Both the position numbers and the translations under genes were made by a program. A stretch of DNA of 64,000 nt from Symbiopectobacterium purcellii_A (GTDB lineage: Bacteria > Pseudomonadota > Gammaproteobacteria > Enterobacterales > Enterobacteriaceae), in the NCBI RefSeq assembly GCF_052050035.1, contig NZ_CP189882.1, positions 5,084,001-5,148,000 on the forward strand, written 5' to 3'. Position 1 is the first letter of the stretch; each line of letters starts with the position of its first letter. Of the stretch, positions 22,640-32,036 are shown piece after piece. The notes beneath the pieces are model-generated. The model did no database searches. It was not told the origin of the DNA and was given only the letters and a program-made list of their open reading frames with translations.

Positions 22640-22914
22640 GACATATGTTTCGCGAAGAAGGCACTCGCCTTTTTTAGTATCTCCTTCTCTGTACGTAACT
22701 CTTTGTTTTCCTTTTGTAACCGTTTTAACTCTGCACGTTCATCATCGCTGAGTACGCCGTTGCTCTGCTCGCGTGCCAGCGAGACCCATGTATGCAGGGT
22801 TTTGTTGCTTATGCCCAGCGATGCTGCTGCCCTGGCTATCGTATAGCCCTGCTCTGTTACCAGGGCAACGGCTTCCTTTTTAAACTCAGGGGTAAATTGT
22901 CGTTTATGGTTCAC
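22636..22914 (-). CDS. IS3 OrfA
   Basis: The 92 residues start MNHKRQFTPEFKKEAVALVT with a helix-turn-helix (YTIARAAASLGISNKTLHTW). A leucine-zipper-like coil follows (ELKRLQKENKELRTEKEIL), used to assemble with OrfB. It overlaps OrfB by 4 bases. Confidence 0.88.
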   Translation of the reverse strand: MNHKRQFTPEFKKEAVALVTEQGYTIARAAASLGISNKTLHTWVSLAREQSNGVLSDDERAELKRLQKENKELRTEKEILKKASAFFAKHMS

Positions 22915-23037
22915 TAAACACCTCCGTTTTGGATGTAAGTTTAGTGTCCTGATTATTCAACCACTACAATCAAACAGCGAGCGCCTCGCTTACAGCATTA
23001 ATACCGGCCGCTGTGGCCGGCATTACGTACAGGCTTA

Positions 23038-23451
23038 TTACTTAGCAAGACCCAAGCGCGGAATCTCGATTTTGGGGCAGCGATCCATCACAACCTCAAG
23101 TCCGGCATTTTTTGCCAGCACCGCCGCTTGCTCGTTGATTACTCCAATTTGCAGCCACAACACTTTTGCACCAATGGCAATGCCCTCTTTAGCCACCTCG
23201 TAAGCCGCCTCTGGCTGGCGAAAAACATCGACCATGTCCACGTTGCCAGGAATATCGGCAAGTGACGCATAAACCCGTTGACCGTGGAGTTCTTGCCCTG
23301 CCAGTTTAGGACTGACGGGGATCACCTCGTACCCTTGCTTCAATAAATAAGCCATCACACCGTAACTGGGACGAGAGACTTTCTCACTGGCACCGACCAA
23401 CGCAATCGTATTTACCTTCTCCAACACCGATTTAATCTCTGCATCCTTCAT
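23038..23451 (-). CDS. yccU: CoA-binding protein YccU
   Basis: The start is the ATG at 23451 (MKDAEIKSVLEKVNTIALVG) with GAGGTAAC upstream; earlier in-frame ATGs are not preceded by a site. The 137 residues form a CoA-binding Rossmann domain (NTIALVGASEKVSRPSYGVM, VDMVDVFR, ending CPKIEIPRLGLAK). The function is unknown. It is intact, in its E. coli position beside hspQ. Confidence 0.9.
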   Translation of the reverse strand: MKDAEIKSVLEKVNTIALVGASEKVSRPSYGVMAYLLKQGYEVIPVSPKLAGQELHGQRVYASLADIPGNVDMVDVFRQPEAAYEVAKEGIAIGAKVLWLQIGVINEQAAVLAKNAGLEVVMDRCPKIEIPRLGLAK

Positions 23452-23625
23452 TGTTGTTACCTCGCATACCATGGACTCTTTTACAGTGTACATCACAGTG
23501 CCGCCTAATTTTTGTCTTACCTTGCCGACAACTCAGGTATTCAATCTGGCATATCTGAAAGTAGAATTCTCAGATAAACAAAGCAGTAAACACAAATGGG
23601 GTGGCAAACGGTGCGTGTCAAGGTA

Positions 23626-23717
23626 TAGCCAACCGACTTAAAAATGATTACAGCCGATGCCCTGATATGTGGCAAAGAAGCATAGCTGGCTGTTATCAAA
23701 ATAATGTCGCTTAGCTA
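23626..23717 (+). repeat. M92 repeat, copy 2
   Basis: Left boundary of the mosaic inside the IS3-like element. It differs from most copies at several positions (ACAGCCGATG, TATGTGG, CTTAGCTA). Confidence 0.9.
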
Positions 23718-23719
23718 TA

Positions 23720-24298
23720 CTGCCACGATGCGTTGCTAAGAAAGAAAATCAGGCCCCTTATCCCGCCGCGAAGCGGAGCCAAATACTGGCCGGACAAGTA
23801 CCATGAACGTAACCATGCGGTGGCGAATCAGCGTCTGAGCGGGAGTAATGATATGTGGAAAAAGAAAGTGGGTTATCACCGGCGTTCAGTGGCAGAAACA
23901 GCGATGGGCTTTGTTGAATAATTTAACCGTTTGATTTACATCTTCTTTAGTTAGAATGCATTTACAGAGAATGTATTTTGTTAGAACGACAAATCAAATA
24001 GTTAGCACAATAAAAAGCATTCCGAGAGGAAAAATTAGTCGTTGAAATTTTATAATGCTTATATAAATCAGTATCTTAAATTATTCAACAAAGCCACAGC
24101 GATGTTCCGCATAAAAACTTTGCTGGGTGGCCATCTGAGCCTGCGTGACTATGAGGCTCAAGTAGGTGAAGCCATAGCGATGGTCAAAGCGCTGAACCGT
24201 ATGACGTTGTTGGGTATGCCACACAGCGTCAGGATAGGATAACAGGTGTAGCAGAGGGAGTCATCCTGTCGGCTAATTCTGATTTATTCAACAAAGCC
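23720..24298 (+). pseudogene. IS903-like transposase, C-terminal fragment
   Basis: The sequence matches the last third of the intact copy (LLRKKIRPLIPPRSGAKYWP to GMPHSVRIG) and runs through the right terminal repeat ending at 24298. An M189 insertion splits it with a 9-bp duplication. Confidence 0.85.
23907..24095 (+). repeat. M189 repeat, copy 1
   Basis: Flanked by the 9-base direct repeat ACAGCGATG (23898-23906 and 24096-24104), inside the IS903-like fragment. Confidence 0.92.
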
Positions 24299-24496
24299 TC
24301 TCGGAATGCTTTTTATTGTGCTAACTATTTGATTTGTCGTTCTAACAAAATACATTCTCTGTAAATGCATTCTAACTAAAGAAGATGTAAATCAAACGGT
24401 TAAATTATTCAACAAAGCCATTCCGAGAGGAAAAATTAGTCGTTGAAATTTTATAATGCTTATATAAATCAGTATCTTAAATTATTCAACAAAGCC
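24299..24496. repeat. M189 repeat, copy 2, rearranged in two opposed parts
   Basis: The part 24299-24419 is the inverted first two-thirds of M189, starting TCTCGGAAT. The part 24420-24496 is the last third in forward orientation, starting ATTCCGAGA. The two 9-mers are reverse complements. Confidence 0.8.
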
Positions 24497-24747
24497 GGTT
24501 ATCTACACCACCAACGCGATAGAGTCGTTAAATGCTTCATTGCGCAAGATAACGAAAACGCGACGAATATTTCCAACAGATGACTCGGTGCTAAAATTAT
24601 TCTATCTAGCCTTGCATAATATCTCGGCTAAATGGACCCTACCAATCAGAGACTGGAAACCGGCTATGAGCCAATTCATGTTGATGTATGGAGATCGGAT
24701 TTCCGGTTAAGCGATGGAGCCATTTACACGAAATTCTTTACAGACTC
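24497..24747 (+). pseudogene. IS256 transposase, C-terminal fragment
   Basis: It encodes the end of the IS256 transposase from VIYTTNAIESLNASLRKITK to MYGDRISG, then the IS end at ACAGACTC. About four fifths of the element is missing. Confidence 0.85.
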
Positions 24748-24960
24748 AACGTTTCAACCATTACCTCAAGAACAGCTTTGTTGTGCCGCTTGCCGCCACG
24801 TTTCGCCAGGCTGGGCTGATACTGGACGTCCCCGCGGCTAATGCACGCATTGGTGAGTGGTTGATCACCGTTGCCAACACCCGTAAACATGGCACCACCG
24901 GTATTCCGCCTGAACAACGCATGCCGCGTGAGCGGGCTGCGTTGTTGCCATTGCCGAAGA
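24748..24960 (+). pseudogene. IS21-family IstA C-terminal fragment
   Basis: The frame RFNHYLKNSFVVPLAATFRQ, then VPAANARIGEWLITVANTRK, HGTTGIPPEQR and ALLPLPK is the normal C-terminal part of IS21 IstA. This is the only IS21 sequence in the window and it has no ends. Confidence 0.7.
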
Positions 24961-24962
24961 TA

Positions 24963-25054
24963 TAGCCAACCGACTTAAAAATGATTACATCCTATGCCCT
25001 GATATGCGGCAAAGAAGCATAGCTGGCTGTTATCAAAATAATGTCGCTTGGCTA
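24963..25054 (+). repeat. M92 repeat, copy 3
   Basis: Right boundary of the mosaic in the IS3-like element, same orientation as copy 2. Confidence 0.92.
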
Positions 25055-25074
25055 TAGTTGTCGCCCCAGTTGAT

Positions 25075-26106
25075 TCATACGGCCTGTTTTTCCCGTTCCG
25101 GATTTAGCCACACTTCGTCCTGCCGCTCCCAGTTTCTTGTTGGCCCTGACCAACGATGCGGGTTCTGCATTTTTGCTGCCTCATACACCGATTTTCGCTT
25201 TACCAGCAACTGGCTGTCTTCGCCTCTGTGCCGCTGGCCCGGCGTGACATACCGGATACCGCTATGGCGATGTTCCTCGTTGTACCAGCCGACGAAGGTT
25301 TCCACCCAGGCTCGCGCATCTTCCAGCGTTGCAAAGCCTTTTTCAGACCATGCAGGCACGTATTTCAGCATCCTGAACAGCGATTCCACGTGGGCGTTGT
25401 CGTTGCTTACCCGCGGCCGACTGTGTGACGGGGTTATCTTCAGCTCCGCAAGCTTCACCTGCAGCACCTGTGACTTCATCGGTGCACCGTTATCCGCATG
25501 CAGTACCAGAGGCTCCTGCCAGCAGCGCTCGCTCAGCACCGTTCGCTTCAGCAGTTCTGCTGCATACTCGCCGCTTTCGACCGGGTACACCTCATAACCC
25601 ACTATTTTGCGACTGAACACATCTTCTATGAGATACAGGTAGAACCAGTGACCCGCCGTCAGCGACTTCAGCCAGGTGATGTCCCACGACCACACCTGGT
25701 TCGGCGCGATCGCCTTCCATGTCGACAGCGGCTTACTTTGCGGGGCCTGCTGACGCCCGCGATGACTGACCTCTCCGGCACGGCGCAACACCCGGTAAAA
25801 CGTCGATTCACTGGCAACGTAACGCCCCTCATCGGCTAGTGCCGGTACGATTTGCGCCGGCGACAGACTGGCGAATCGTGGCTCATGGCAGATGGCCAGC
25901 ACCTGCTGTTCCTCTTCAGCACTGAGCCTGTTTTTCGGCATCGGCCGTGATGCCGTCGGTCGCCGGTCGTCAGGACTTAGCCGCCAGCGCTGGAACGTCC
26001 GCTCGCTAATACCTACAGACCTGCAGGCATCGCTTTGCCGGACGCCGGCAGTGGCAGCCTCCTCCAGCATCTTCATCAGCCGTAACCTGTCGGCTGTGCG
26101 CGTCAT
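25075..26106 (-). CDS. IS3-like OrfB transposase (rve), copy A
   Basis: The 343-residue transposase has an N-terminal helix-turn-helix (GVRQSDACRSVGISERTFQR) and an rve core with WSWDITWLKSLTAGHWFYLY, LHADNGAPMKSQVLQ and NDNAHVESLFRM, giving the DDE triad. It is intact. The partner OrfA upstream has a nonsense codon in this copy. Confidence 0.88.
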   Translation of the reverse strand: MTRTADRLRLMKMLEEAATAGVRQSDACRSVGISERTFQRWRLSPDDRRPTASRPMPKNRLSAEEEQQVLAICHEPRFASLSPAQIVPALADEGRYVASESTFYRVLRRAGEVSHRGRQQAPQSKPLSTWKAIAPNQVWSWDITWLKSLTAGHWFYLYLIEDVFSRKIVGYEVYPVESGEYAAELLKRTVLSERCWQEPLVLHADNGAPMKSQVLQVKLAELKITPSHSRPRVSNDNAHVESLFRMLKYVPAWSEKGFATLEDARAWVETFVGWYNEEHRHSGIRYVTPGQRHRGEDSQLLVKRKSVYEAAKMQNPHRWSGPTRNWERQDEVWLNPEREKQAV

Positions 26107-26585
26107 TCGACCTCGCGTTCTTCGTCGAAGAACGCCTTGAGCTTTTTTTCCAGGATGAGCTGTGCCGCCGCTTCGGCGAGGGCTTTGTCCTTGCGGGCTA
26201 TTTCACGATTAAGCTGCTAAATTTCTTTTTGCTGTTTCTTTATTAAGGCTCTTTCTGCACGCTGACCTGGCTGCATAAACTCGTCCTTCCACTGCTGAAT
26301 CTGTTCAGGATAGAGGCCTTTACGGCGACAGTATTCAGCCACAGCATGAGCAGAAAGCGGCGCGGTTTCAACGATAACGGCGAAGCGCGCATCCTGAGAC
26401 CACTCCAGGTGGAGTTTACTCTCACTGGCTGCCGACTGAGTCGGAATTCCAGCCTGAGACCGCCAGCCATAAAGCGTATTGGCGGGAATGCCTTCCAGGC
26501 GGGATATCTGGTAAATAGGCTGACTATGCGGCGGTAACATTCTGGCGATCACAGCCGCTTTACGTTCTGGCGAATAGCTTCCCAT
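26103..26585 (-). pseudogene. IS3-like OrfA, copy A, with nonsense codon
   Basis: The frame MGSYSPERKAAVIARMLPPH, then a helix-turn-helix (IYQISRLEGIPANTLYGW), stops at KEI (TAG near 26217). In copy B the same codon is CAG and reading continues QLNREIARKDKALAEAAALL. So one base change truncates the coiled-coil tail here. Confidence 0.85.
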
Positions 26586-26751
26586 GAACAGCTTCTCCAG
26601 CCCCCTAGATTTTTTTCACTCAGAGGCGACAACTACCCTGACATGGGGGGCAAATCCCAGCACCGATAAAAAACTGTTAAAAAATGAAAACTTTGACACA
26701 TTTAGCCAAATACTCAACAATGACGAGTTAAATGATGCCGGAGGAAAGCTG

Positions 26752-27402
26752 ATGAAATTGTATCGTGTTTTAGTGTTGCTTTTCTTCGTCACGAGCAGTA
26801 TGGCCAGCGCTGCCACCACCCTAAAGTTACATCAGGATATTGAACTGCTCGCCGTCGATGGGCAAAAGGTGTCCAGTTCACTGTTGAAAGGTGCAGACAG
26901 TCTGGAACTGGATAACGGGCAACATCAATTGTTGTTTCGGGTGGTAAAAACGACGTCTACCTCTGGCAGTGAAAAACGTACGTACTCATCGCCGCTGTTG
27001 TTGGCTGCGTTCAATATGCGTAATCAGGACGTCATTACTATCCAGTCGCCCGCACTCGACACGCCCAAAGCGCGCGAGCATTTCAACCTCGACACGCACT
27101 ATCAACTCGTGGATAACCACAATAACCCTATCAGCGCACGCCTCGACAGGCTTGAACTGAGCAGTGATGAGCTCGCTCACCAGTTGGAGCCCATTCTGGC
27201 ACAGTACAATGCTGCCAATAAAAATGCATCCGTCACCGCCTTTACTTCGCCCAAAGAGAACGCAAAAACCTGGCCTGAGAATAACGCAGCCAATGCCCAA
27301 GACAGCATTGACCCTTTTCTTATTCTCAAATACTGGTTTCGGCAGGCAGACAAAGACACGCAGGATCGTTTTCTGAAATGGGCAAAGGAAAAGGACAAGT
27401 AA
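26752..27402 (+). CDS. yccT: Periplasmic CsgI/YccT (UPF0319), curli modulator
   Basis: The start is the ATG at 26752 behind GGAGGAAA; the frame is open further upstream but only because of IS sequence. MKLYRVLVLLFFVTSSMASA is a signal peptide, cleaved before ATTLKL. The 216-residue protein belongs to UPF0319; in E. coli it is CsgI, which slows curli fibre formation in the periplasm. It is intact, although its native promoter region is shortened by the IS3-like element. Confidence 0.88.
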   Translation: MKLYRVLVLLFFVTSSMASAATTLKLHQDIELLAVDGQKVSSSLLKGADSLELDNGQHQLLFRVVKTTSTSGSEKRTYSSPLLLAAFNMRNQDVITIQSPALDTPKAREHFNLDTHYQLVDNHNNPISARLDRLELSSDELAHQLEPILAQYNAANKNASVTAFTSPKENAKTWPENNAANAQDSIDPFLILKYWFRQADKDTQDRFLKWAKEKDK

Positions 27403-27545
27403 TAAAATCGCACCGCTGTTTTGATTATTTTAACCGCAGTCGCATCAATGCGCTGGTTGTTAGTCGCATTTTTTTCATCTACATCTTTTCAGCGAAATAG
27501 TGTTCTCGTAATCTGTGTTTATTATTCTGATGAAAGGACGTAAAC

Positions 27546-28004
27546 ATGGAACTCACCACCCGTACTATTCCTGAACATAAGCACATTGCTTTAGTGGCAC
27601 ACGACCACTGCAAGCAGGCTCTGCTGGATTGGGTGAGTACACACAAGAACACGTTGTCTGAGCACCACCTTTACGCGACAGGCACCACGGGGAACCTGAT
27701 CCAACGCACCACCGCGCTTCCGGTCAAGAGCATGCTGAGCGGCCCGATGGGGGGAGACCAGCAGGTTGGAGCTTTGATTTCGGAAGGAAAAATCGATCTG
27801 ATGATCTTCTTTTGGGACCCACTGAATGCGGTTCCACACGATCCTGATGTCAAGGCTCTGCTTCGCTTGGCGACCGTCTGGAATATTCCGGTCGCAACCA
27901 ACCGTTCCACCGCTGATTTTTTGGTTAACTCAGCACTTTTTAAACAGCCCGTTGAGATCGCCATTCCTGACTACCAACGCTATCTGAATGAGCGTCTGAA
28001 GTAA
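27546..28004 (+). CDS. mgsA: Methylglyoxal synthase
   Basis: The 152 residues contain HIALVAHDHCKQALLDWV, ATGTTGNLI and the active-site Asp in LSGPMGGDQQVGALI, followed by PHDPDVKALLRLA. The enzyme turns dihydroxyacetone phosphate into methylglyoxal as a bypass when phosphate is short. The start has AAAGGACG upstream. Convergent with helD, as in E. coli. Confidence 0.94.
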   Translation: MELTTRTIPEHKHIALVAHDHCKQALLDWVSTHKNTLSEHHLYATGTTGNLIQRTTALPVKSMLSGPMGGDQQVGALISEGKIDLMIFFWDPLNAVPHDPDVKALLRLATVWNIPVATNRSTADFLVNSALFKQPVEIAIPDYQRYLNERLK

Positions 28005-28045
28005 CGCGGTGCATCAGCGCTACCTGGTTGCTGGCAGCGCTGTTA

Positions 28046-30100
28046 TTAAGGTTTTCTGTGAAGCAGCACACCGATACGCTGTAATTGCTCAACAAAGACA
28101 GACGGTGCGTCACGATCGTAGAGCAACCAGACCCGGTGTTTCGCACGGGTTAGTGCCACATAAAGTAAACGCCGTTCTTCCGCATCAGCAAAAGGCTCCG
28201 TCCGGGGCAACAAGACCTGCTCCAGCAAACTTTCACGCGGCAAGGCAGGGAAACCTTCTTTGCCTTCGTTTAACCCCACAATCACCACATAATCAGCCTG
28301 TTGCCCCTTGCTGGCATGAATCGTCATAAACTCAATAACCAGGTTTGGCCACCTCACATGCGCTTTATCCAGCATGGCTGGCCGCAAATGGCGATAGCGC
28401 GCCAGCACAAGAATACGCTCATCAGGCGTGACGTAACTGCTGAGCTTATCAAACAGCGCTTCCAACTGTGTTTCAGGTAGCAGCATGACCGCTTTTTTAT
28501 CACCTGCACGCAGGCTGTTGAGGGGTTTCTTTAATTGATGCGGGTTTTGCTGCACAAAGGTATTGGCAATCTCACCAATGCGACCGTTAAAGCGGTAGGT
28601 TGTATCCAGCGCGCAGCGTTCACCGCGCCCAAAGTGATGCTCAAATGCGGTAGTCAGCGTCAGTTCCGCGCCACTGAAACGGTAAATCGCCTGCCAGTCA
28701 TCACCGACAGCAAAAAGGCGGGTACGCAGATTTTGCCTGCGCAGCGCGGCCAACAGTTGCGCACGTTGGGGCGAAATATCCTGAAACTCATCGACCAGAA
28801 TATGCTTCCAGGGGCTGATAAAGCGCCCTTTATCCAGCAGATTCACCGCCTGGTGTATCAGGCCGGAGAAATCTACTGCGCCTTCCTCTTTCAATGCGGC
28901 TTTCCATGCTTTAAGCAAAGGAGCCATCAAGCGCAAACCACGCTGCAACCGTGGGCGCTGCTCATCATCTGCCAGCGCCAGCATGTCATTTTGGCTCCCG
29001 CCCTGCATGCGCATAAGTCCAAGCCAGCGATCCAAACGACCGCTCAAGCGCGCAGCAAGACGCGGATCAAGCCAGAACTCGCCGTCAGGCACATCCCACG
29101 CCATCTCCTCGCTCAGCCACTCCCGCCATCCTTTGGCTTGCGCTTTCTTTTCCGCGCACTGCTGCTGCCAGGTTTTAATCAGCAGCGCATGCCGTAGCGC
29201 GCCATTGCTTTCCAATTGGCTGATGGACGGCGCTTTACGCGTAGCATGTTGAATAATATGCAGTACCAGCGCATGGAATGTTTTGGCCTGTACAGCGTCC
29301 GTGTGCAAGCACGCCTGAATACGTTCGTTCATCTCCTGCGCAGCTTTGCGGCCAAAGGCAAGTAACAGAACTTGCTCCGGCATCGCTTCGTTGCGGTGCA
29401 GCAACCAGGCAGCGCGCGCCACCAGTACGGACGTTTTTCCACTGCCCGCACCGGCCAGCACCAATACGGAATCTTCACCGTTGATGACGGCGCGACACTG
29501 CGAAACATTGAGCGGAGTCGTTTCAACGCCGTCAAAAAATGCCTGCTCGGAGGAGAGCGTTTTTTCCATCCAGGCGTGATTACAGGTGGTTCTGCACGAT
29601 TCACCCTCAGCGAGCCACTGCTGACAAAGGGTGTAGCTGTCACAACAGTTCACAAACTCCGTCAGCCTGGCGACAGGCAGCGGCAAGGAGGCGAGCGTTG
29701 CACGAATATCTGTCTGTAACTCCGCCAGCGCCTGACGTGAAACCCACCCCTGCTGGTTCACCATTTGCTCGATATCGGTGAGTTGATGCTGCAACGCGTC
29801 GGCGCACACCGCGCTCATGTCGTCACTCCACTGCCGCCACATTTTCATCAGATAGCGGTAAAACTGTTGGGTTTCCTGCCATTCGGTGCCATGCAGTCGT
29901 ACCACCTGGTTTTCTGGTAGCACAAACTCCAACTCCCCCCAAACCAAACCACGCTTGCATTGAATATCCAGCAATTGGTTAAAGGGAATGACATACTCGT
30001 GTTTCTCACCGCTCACCTGAACGCCCGCATTGAGCAGCTTCACCCGATTATAGGGGTGCTGCGCTAGATGTTTGCCTAAAGAGGTTGCTTTCAATTCCAT
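28046..30100 (-). CDS. helD: DNA helicase IV
   Basis: A 684-residue SF1 helicase. Walker A is VLVLAGAGSGKTSVLVARAA at about residue 215. Motif II is HILVDEFQDISPQRAQLLAA. Further motifs are LFAVGDDWQAIYRFSGAE and, near the end, MTIHASKGQQADYVVIVGL with YVALTRAKHRVWLL. The N-terminal region is the family-specific domain. Full length with an undisturbed frame; divergent from yccF. Confidence 0.94.
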   Translation of the reverse strand: MELKATSLGKHLAQHPYNRVKLLNAGVQVSGEKHEYVIPFNQLLDIQCKRGLVWGELEFVLPENQVVRLHGTEWQETQQFYRYLMKMWRQWSDDMSAVCADALQHQLTDIEQMVNQQGWVSRQALAELQTDIRATLASLPLPVARLTEFVNCCDSYTLCQQWLAEGESCRTTCNHAWMEKTLSSEQAFFDGVETTPLNVSQCRAVINGEDSVLVLAGAGSGKTSVLVARAAWLLHRNEAMPEQVLLLAFGRKAAQEMNERIQACLHTDAVQAKTFHALVLHIIQHATRKAPSISQLESNGALRHALLIKTWQQQCAEKKAQAKGWREWLSEEMAWDVPDGEFWLDPRLAARLSGRLDRWLGLMRMQGGSQNDMLALADDEQRPRLQRGLRLMAPLLKAWKAALKEEGAVDFSGLIHQAVNLLDKGRFISPWKHILVDEFQDISPQRAQLLAALRRQNLRTRLFAVGDDWQAIYRFSGAELTLTTAFEHHFGRGERCALDTTYRFNGRIGEIANTFVQQNPHQLKKPLNSLRAGDKKAVMLLPETQLEALFDKLSSYVTPDERILVLARYRHLRPAMLDKAHVRWPNLVIEFMTIHASKGQQADYVVIVGLNEGKEGFPALPRESLLEQVLLPRTEPFADAEERRLLYVALTRAKHRVWLLYDRDAPSVFVEQLQRIGVLLHRKP

Positions 30101-30325
30101 TTTCGTTACGCCATGAAAAAAACGGCTTTTCGGTAGTTTACCTGCGACACAGACCCCTTCTCCAGTGTTAAAACACGTTAAGATATCCCTGCGCTTGATG
30201 TAATATTCTTTCTGATGACATCATACGCGATGTGTGCTGAAGCAATGCCATCAGATGTCTGTATTTTGTAATAATAGATGCCCTATTTACGAGACCTTCG
30301 CTACGCCTGACATCATGGAGCAATA

Positions 30326-30772
30326 ATGCGCGCCGTATTGAACATTCTTAATTTTGTGCTGGGCGGATTTTTCACTACGCTGGCCTGGTTTATTGCAACG
30401 CTAATTAGCATCGTTCTGATTTTCACATTGCCACTGACCCGATCATGCTGGGAAATCACCAAGCTATCGCTATTCCCCTACGGCAATGAGGCCGTTCACA
30501 TCGATGAGGTAGAGCCTGAGCGTAAAAATGCCGTATTAAGCGCGGGCGGGACAGTCCTCAATGTCTTCTGGTTTATTCTCTTTGGATGGTGGCTGTGTAT
30601 ATCGCACATTGCCAGCGGCATTGCGCAATGCCTAACAATTATCGGTATTCCTGTCGGCATCGCCAACTTCAAACTGGCGGTCATCGCACTGTGGCCTGTA
30701 GGTCGTCGCGTGGTTTCCATTGAAGAGGCACAGGCGATACGTGAAAGAAACGCACGCCGTCGCTATCGCTAA
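30326..30772 (+). CDS. yccF: Inner-membrane protein YccF
   Basis: The 148 residues start MRAVLNILNFVLGGFFTTLA and contain two YccF repeats with paired membrane segments (residues 8-38 and 75-115). Its function is not known. ATGGAGCAATA precedes the start. It lies 20 bases before yccS and is probably in one transcript with it. Confidence 0.9.
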   Translation: MRAVLNILNFVLGGFFTTLAWFIATLISIVLIFTLPLTRSCWEITKLSLFPYGNEAVHIDEVEPERKNAVLSAGGTVLNVFWFILFGWWLCISHIASGIAQCLTIIGIPVGIANFKLAVIALWPVGRRVVSIEEAQAIRERNARRRYR

Positions 30773-31680
30773 CCGTCGGTAAGGAACAGACGTTGTTGAC
30801 TTTCATCTCAGGATTCCGGCGTTACCTATACAATAGCGGTTGGTTGTACAACGCGCGTATTTTTATAGCCCTGGCTGGTGCGGCATTGCTGCCCTGGTGG
30901 ATGGGCCAACCCACCACCACCATTCCGTTAACGCTTGGCGTGGTGGCCGCTGCGCTGACCGATCTCGACGATCGTCTTACCGGCAGATTACGCAATCTGT
31001 TTATAACGCTACTCTGTTTCTTTATAGCATCAGTCTCTATAGAACTGCTTTTTCCTTACCCGTGGTTATTCGGCGTAGGACTGGCCTTTTCAACGGCTGA
31101 TTTTATCCTGCTCGGCGCATTGGGTCAGCGCTACGCCACTATTGCTTTTGGCTCTCTGCTGATTGCCATTTACACTATGCTGGGCGTGTCCCTGTATGAC
31201 AATTGGTATCAACAGCCGCTTTTGCTGCTCGCGGGTGCGTTATGGTACAACCTGCTGACGTTGCTGGGGCATGTTGTCTTTCCCATTCGTCCTTTGCAGG
31301 ACAGTCTGGCGCGGTGTTTTGAGCAACTTTCCCACTATCTGGATGCCAAAGCGACACTGTTTGATCCCGATATTGATGATTCGACCGATAACCCATTGAA
31401 CGATGTGGCACTGGTTAACAGTGATGTGGTTGCAACGCTCAATCAAGCCAAAGCCTCTTTATTAACTCGGCTACGCGGCGATCGCGGACAGCGTGGCACC
31501 CGCCGCACGCTGCACTACTATTTTGCAGCACAAGATATTCACGAACGCGCCAGTTCCTCGCACGTGCAATACGCTTAGTTACGTGAAACCTTTCGCCACA
31601 GTGATATTCTTTTTCGTTTTCAACGTTTACTGACGATGCAGGCACGTGCCTGTCGCCAATTGGCACAATCCATTCTGTTA

Positions 31681-31772
31681 TAGCCAACCGACTTAAAAAT
31701 GATTACATCCTATGCCCTGATATGCGGCAAAGAAGCATAGCTGGCTGTTATCAAAATAATGTCGCTTGGCTA
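31681..31772 (+). repeat. M92 repeat, copy 4 (in yccS)
   Basis: It splits the codons for SILLQQKYQ, with TA on both sides. Confidence 0.93.
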
Positions 31773-32036
31773 TACAGCAAAAATATCAGCACGATGGGCG
31801 TATCGAACGAGCGTTTGTTTATCTGGATGCTGCACTGCATGCTTTTTTTACCAAAGATGGCGCAAATACAGCCCAAGGAAAAGCGCTACGCCATCTGCTG
31901 AATAACCTGCGCGCCATTGATGCTCAGTTAATGAATATTGAATCAGAGCAATGGCTTGAATCGCAACAACAGATGGAAGAAGGTCTGGCTGATGACGGGC
32001 TGACGGGCTGGAGTGATATTCGGCTGCGCATTGGTC

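Larger units (their letters stand above)
21671..22962 (-). mobile_element. IS3-family element, copy A, in hspQ
   Basis: The ends GGTCAAGTAAATCAGGACAC and GTGTCCTGATTATTCAACC form imperfect inverted repeats. The flanks repeat ACT (21668-21670 and 22963-22965), a 3-bp duplication typical of IS3. OrfA is intact and OrfB is broken near its end by an M92 insertion. Confidence 0.88.
23609..26649 (-). mobile_element. IS3-like two-ORF element, copy A, with 1.4-kb internal insertion
   Basis: The ends read CGGTGCGTGTCAAGGTAGTT and the complement of CATGTCAGGGTAGTTGTCGC. GCAAA flanks both sides (23604-23608 and 26650-26654, with 1-base ambiguity). Near its left end, at GGTA, it is interrupted from 23626 to 25056 by a mosaic bounded by two M92 copies. 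Without that insertion it is about 1.6 kb. It lies about 100 bases upstream of yccT. Confidence 0.8.

Noticed and set aside
26584..26751. yccT beginning at 26584
   Set aside because: The added residues come from the IS3-like element end and would bury the signal peptide.
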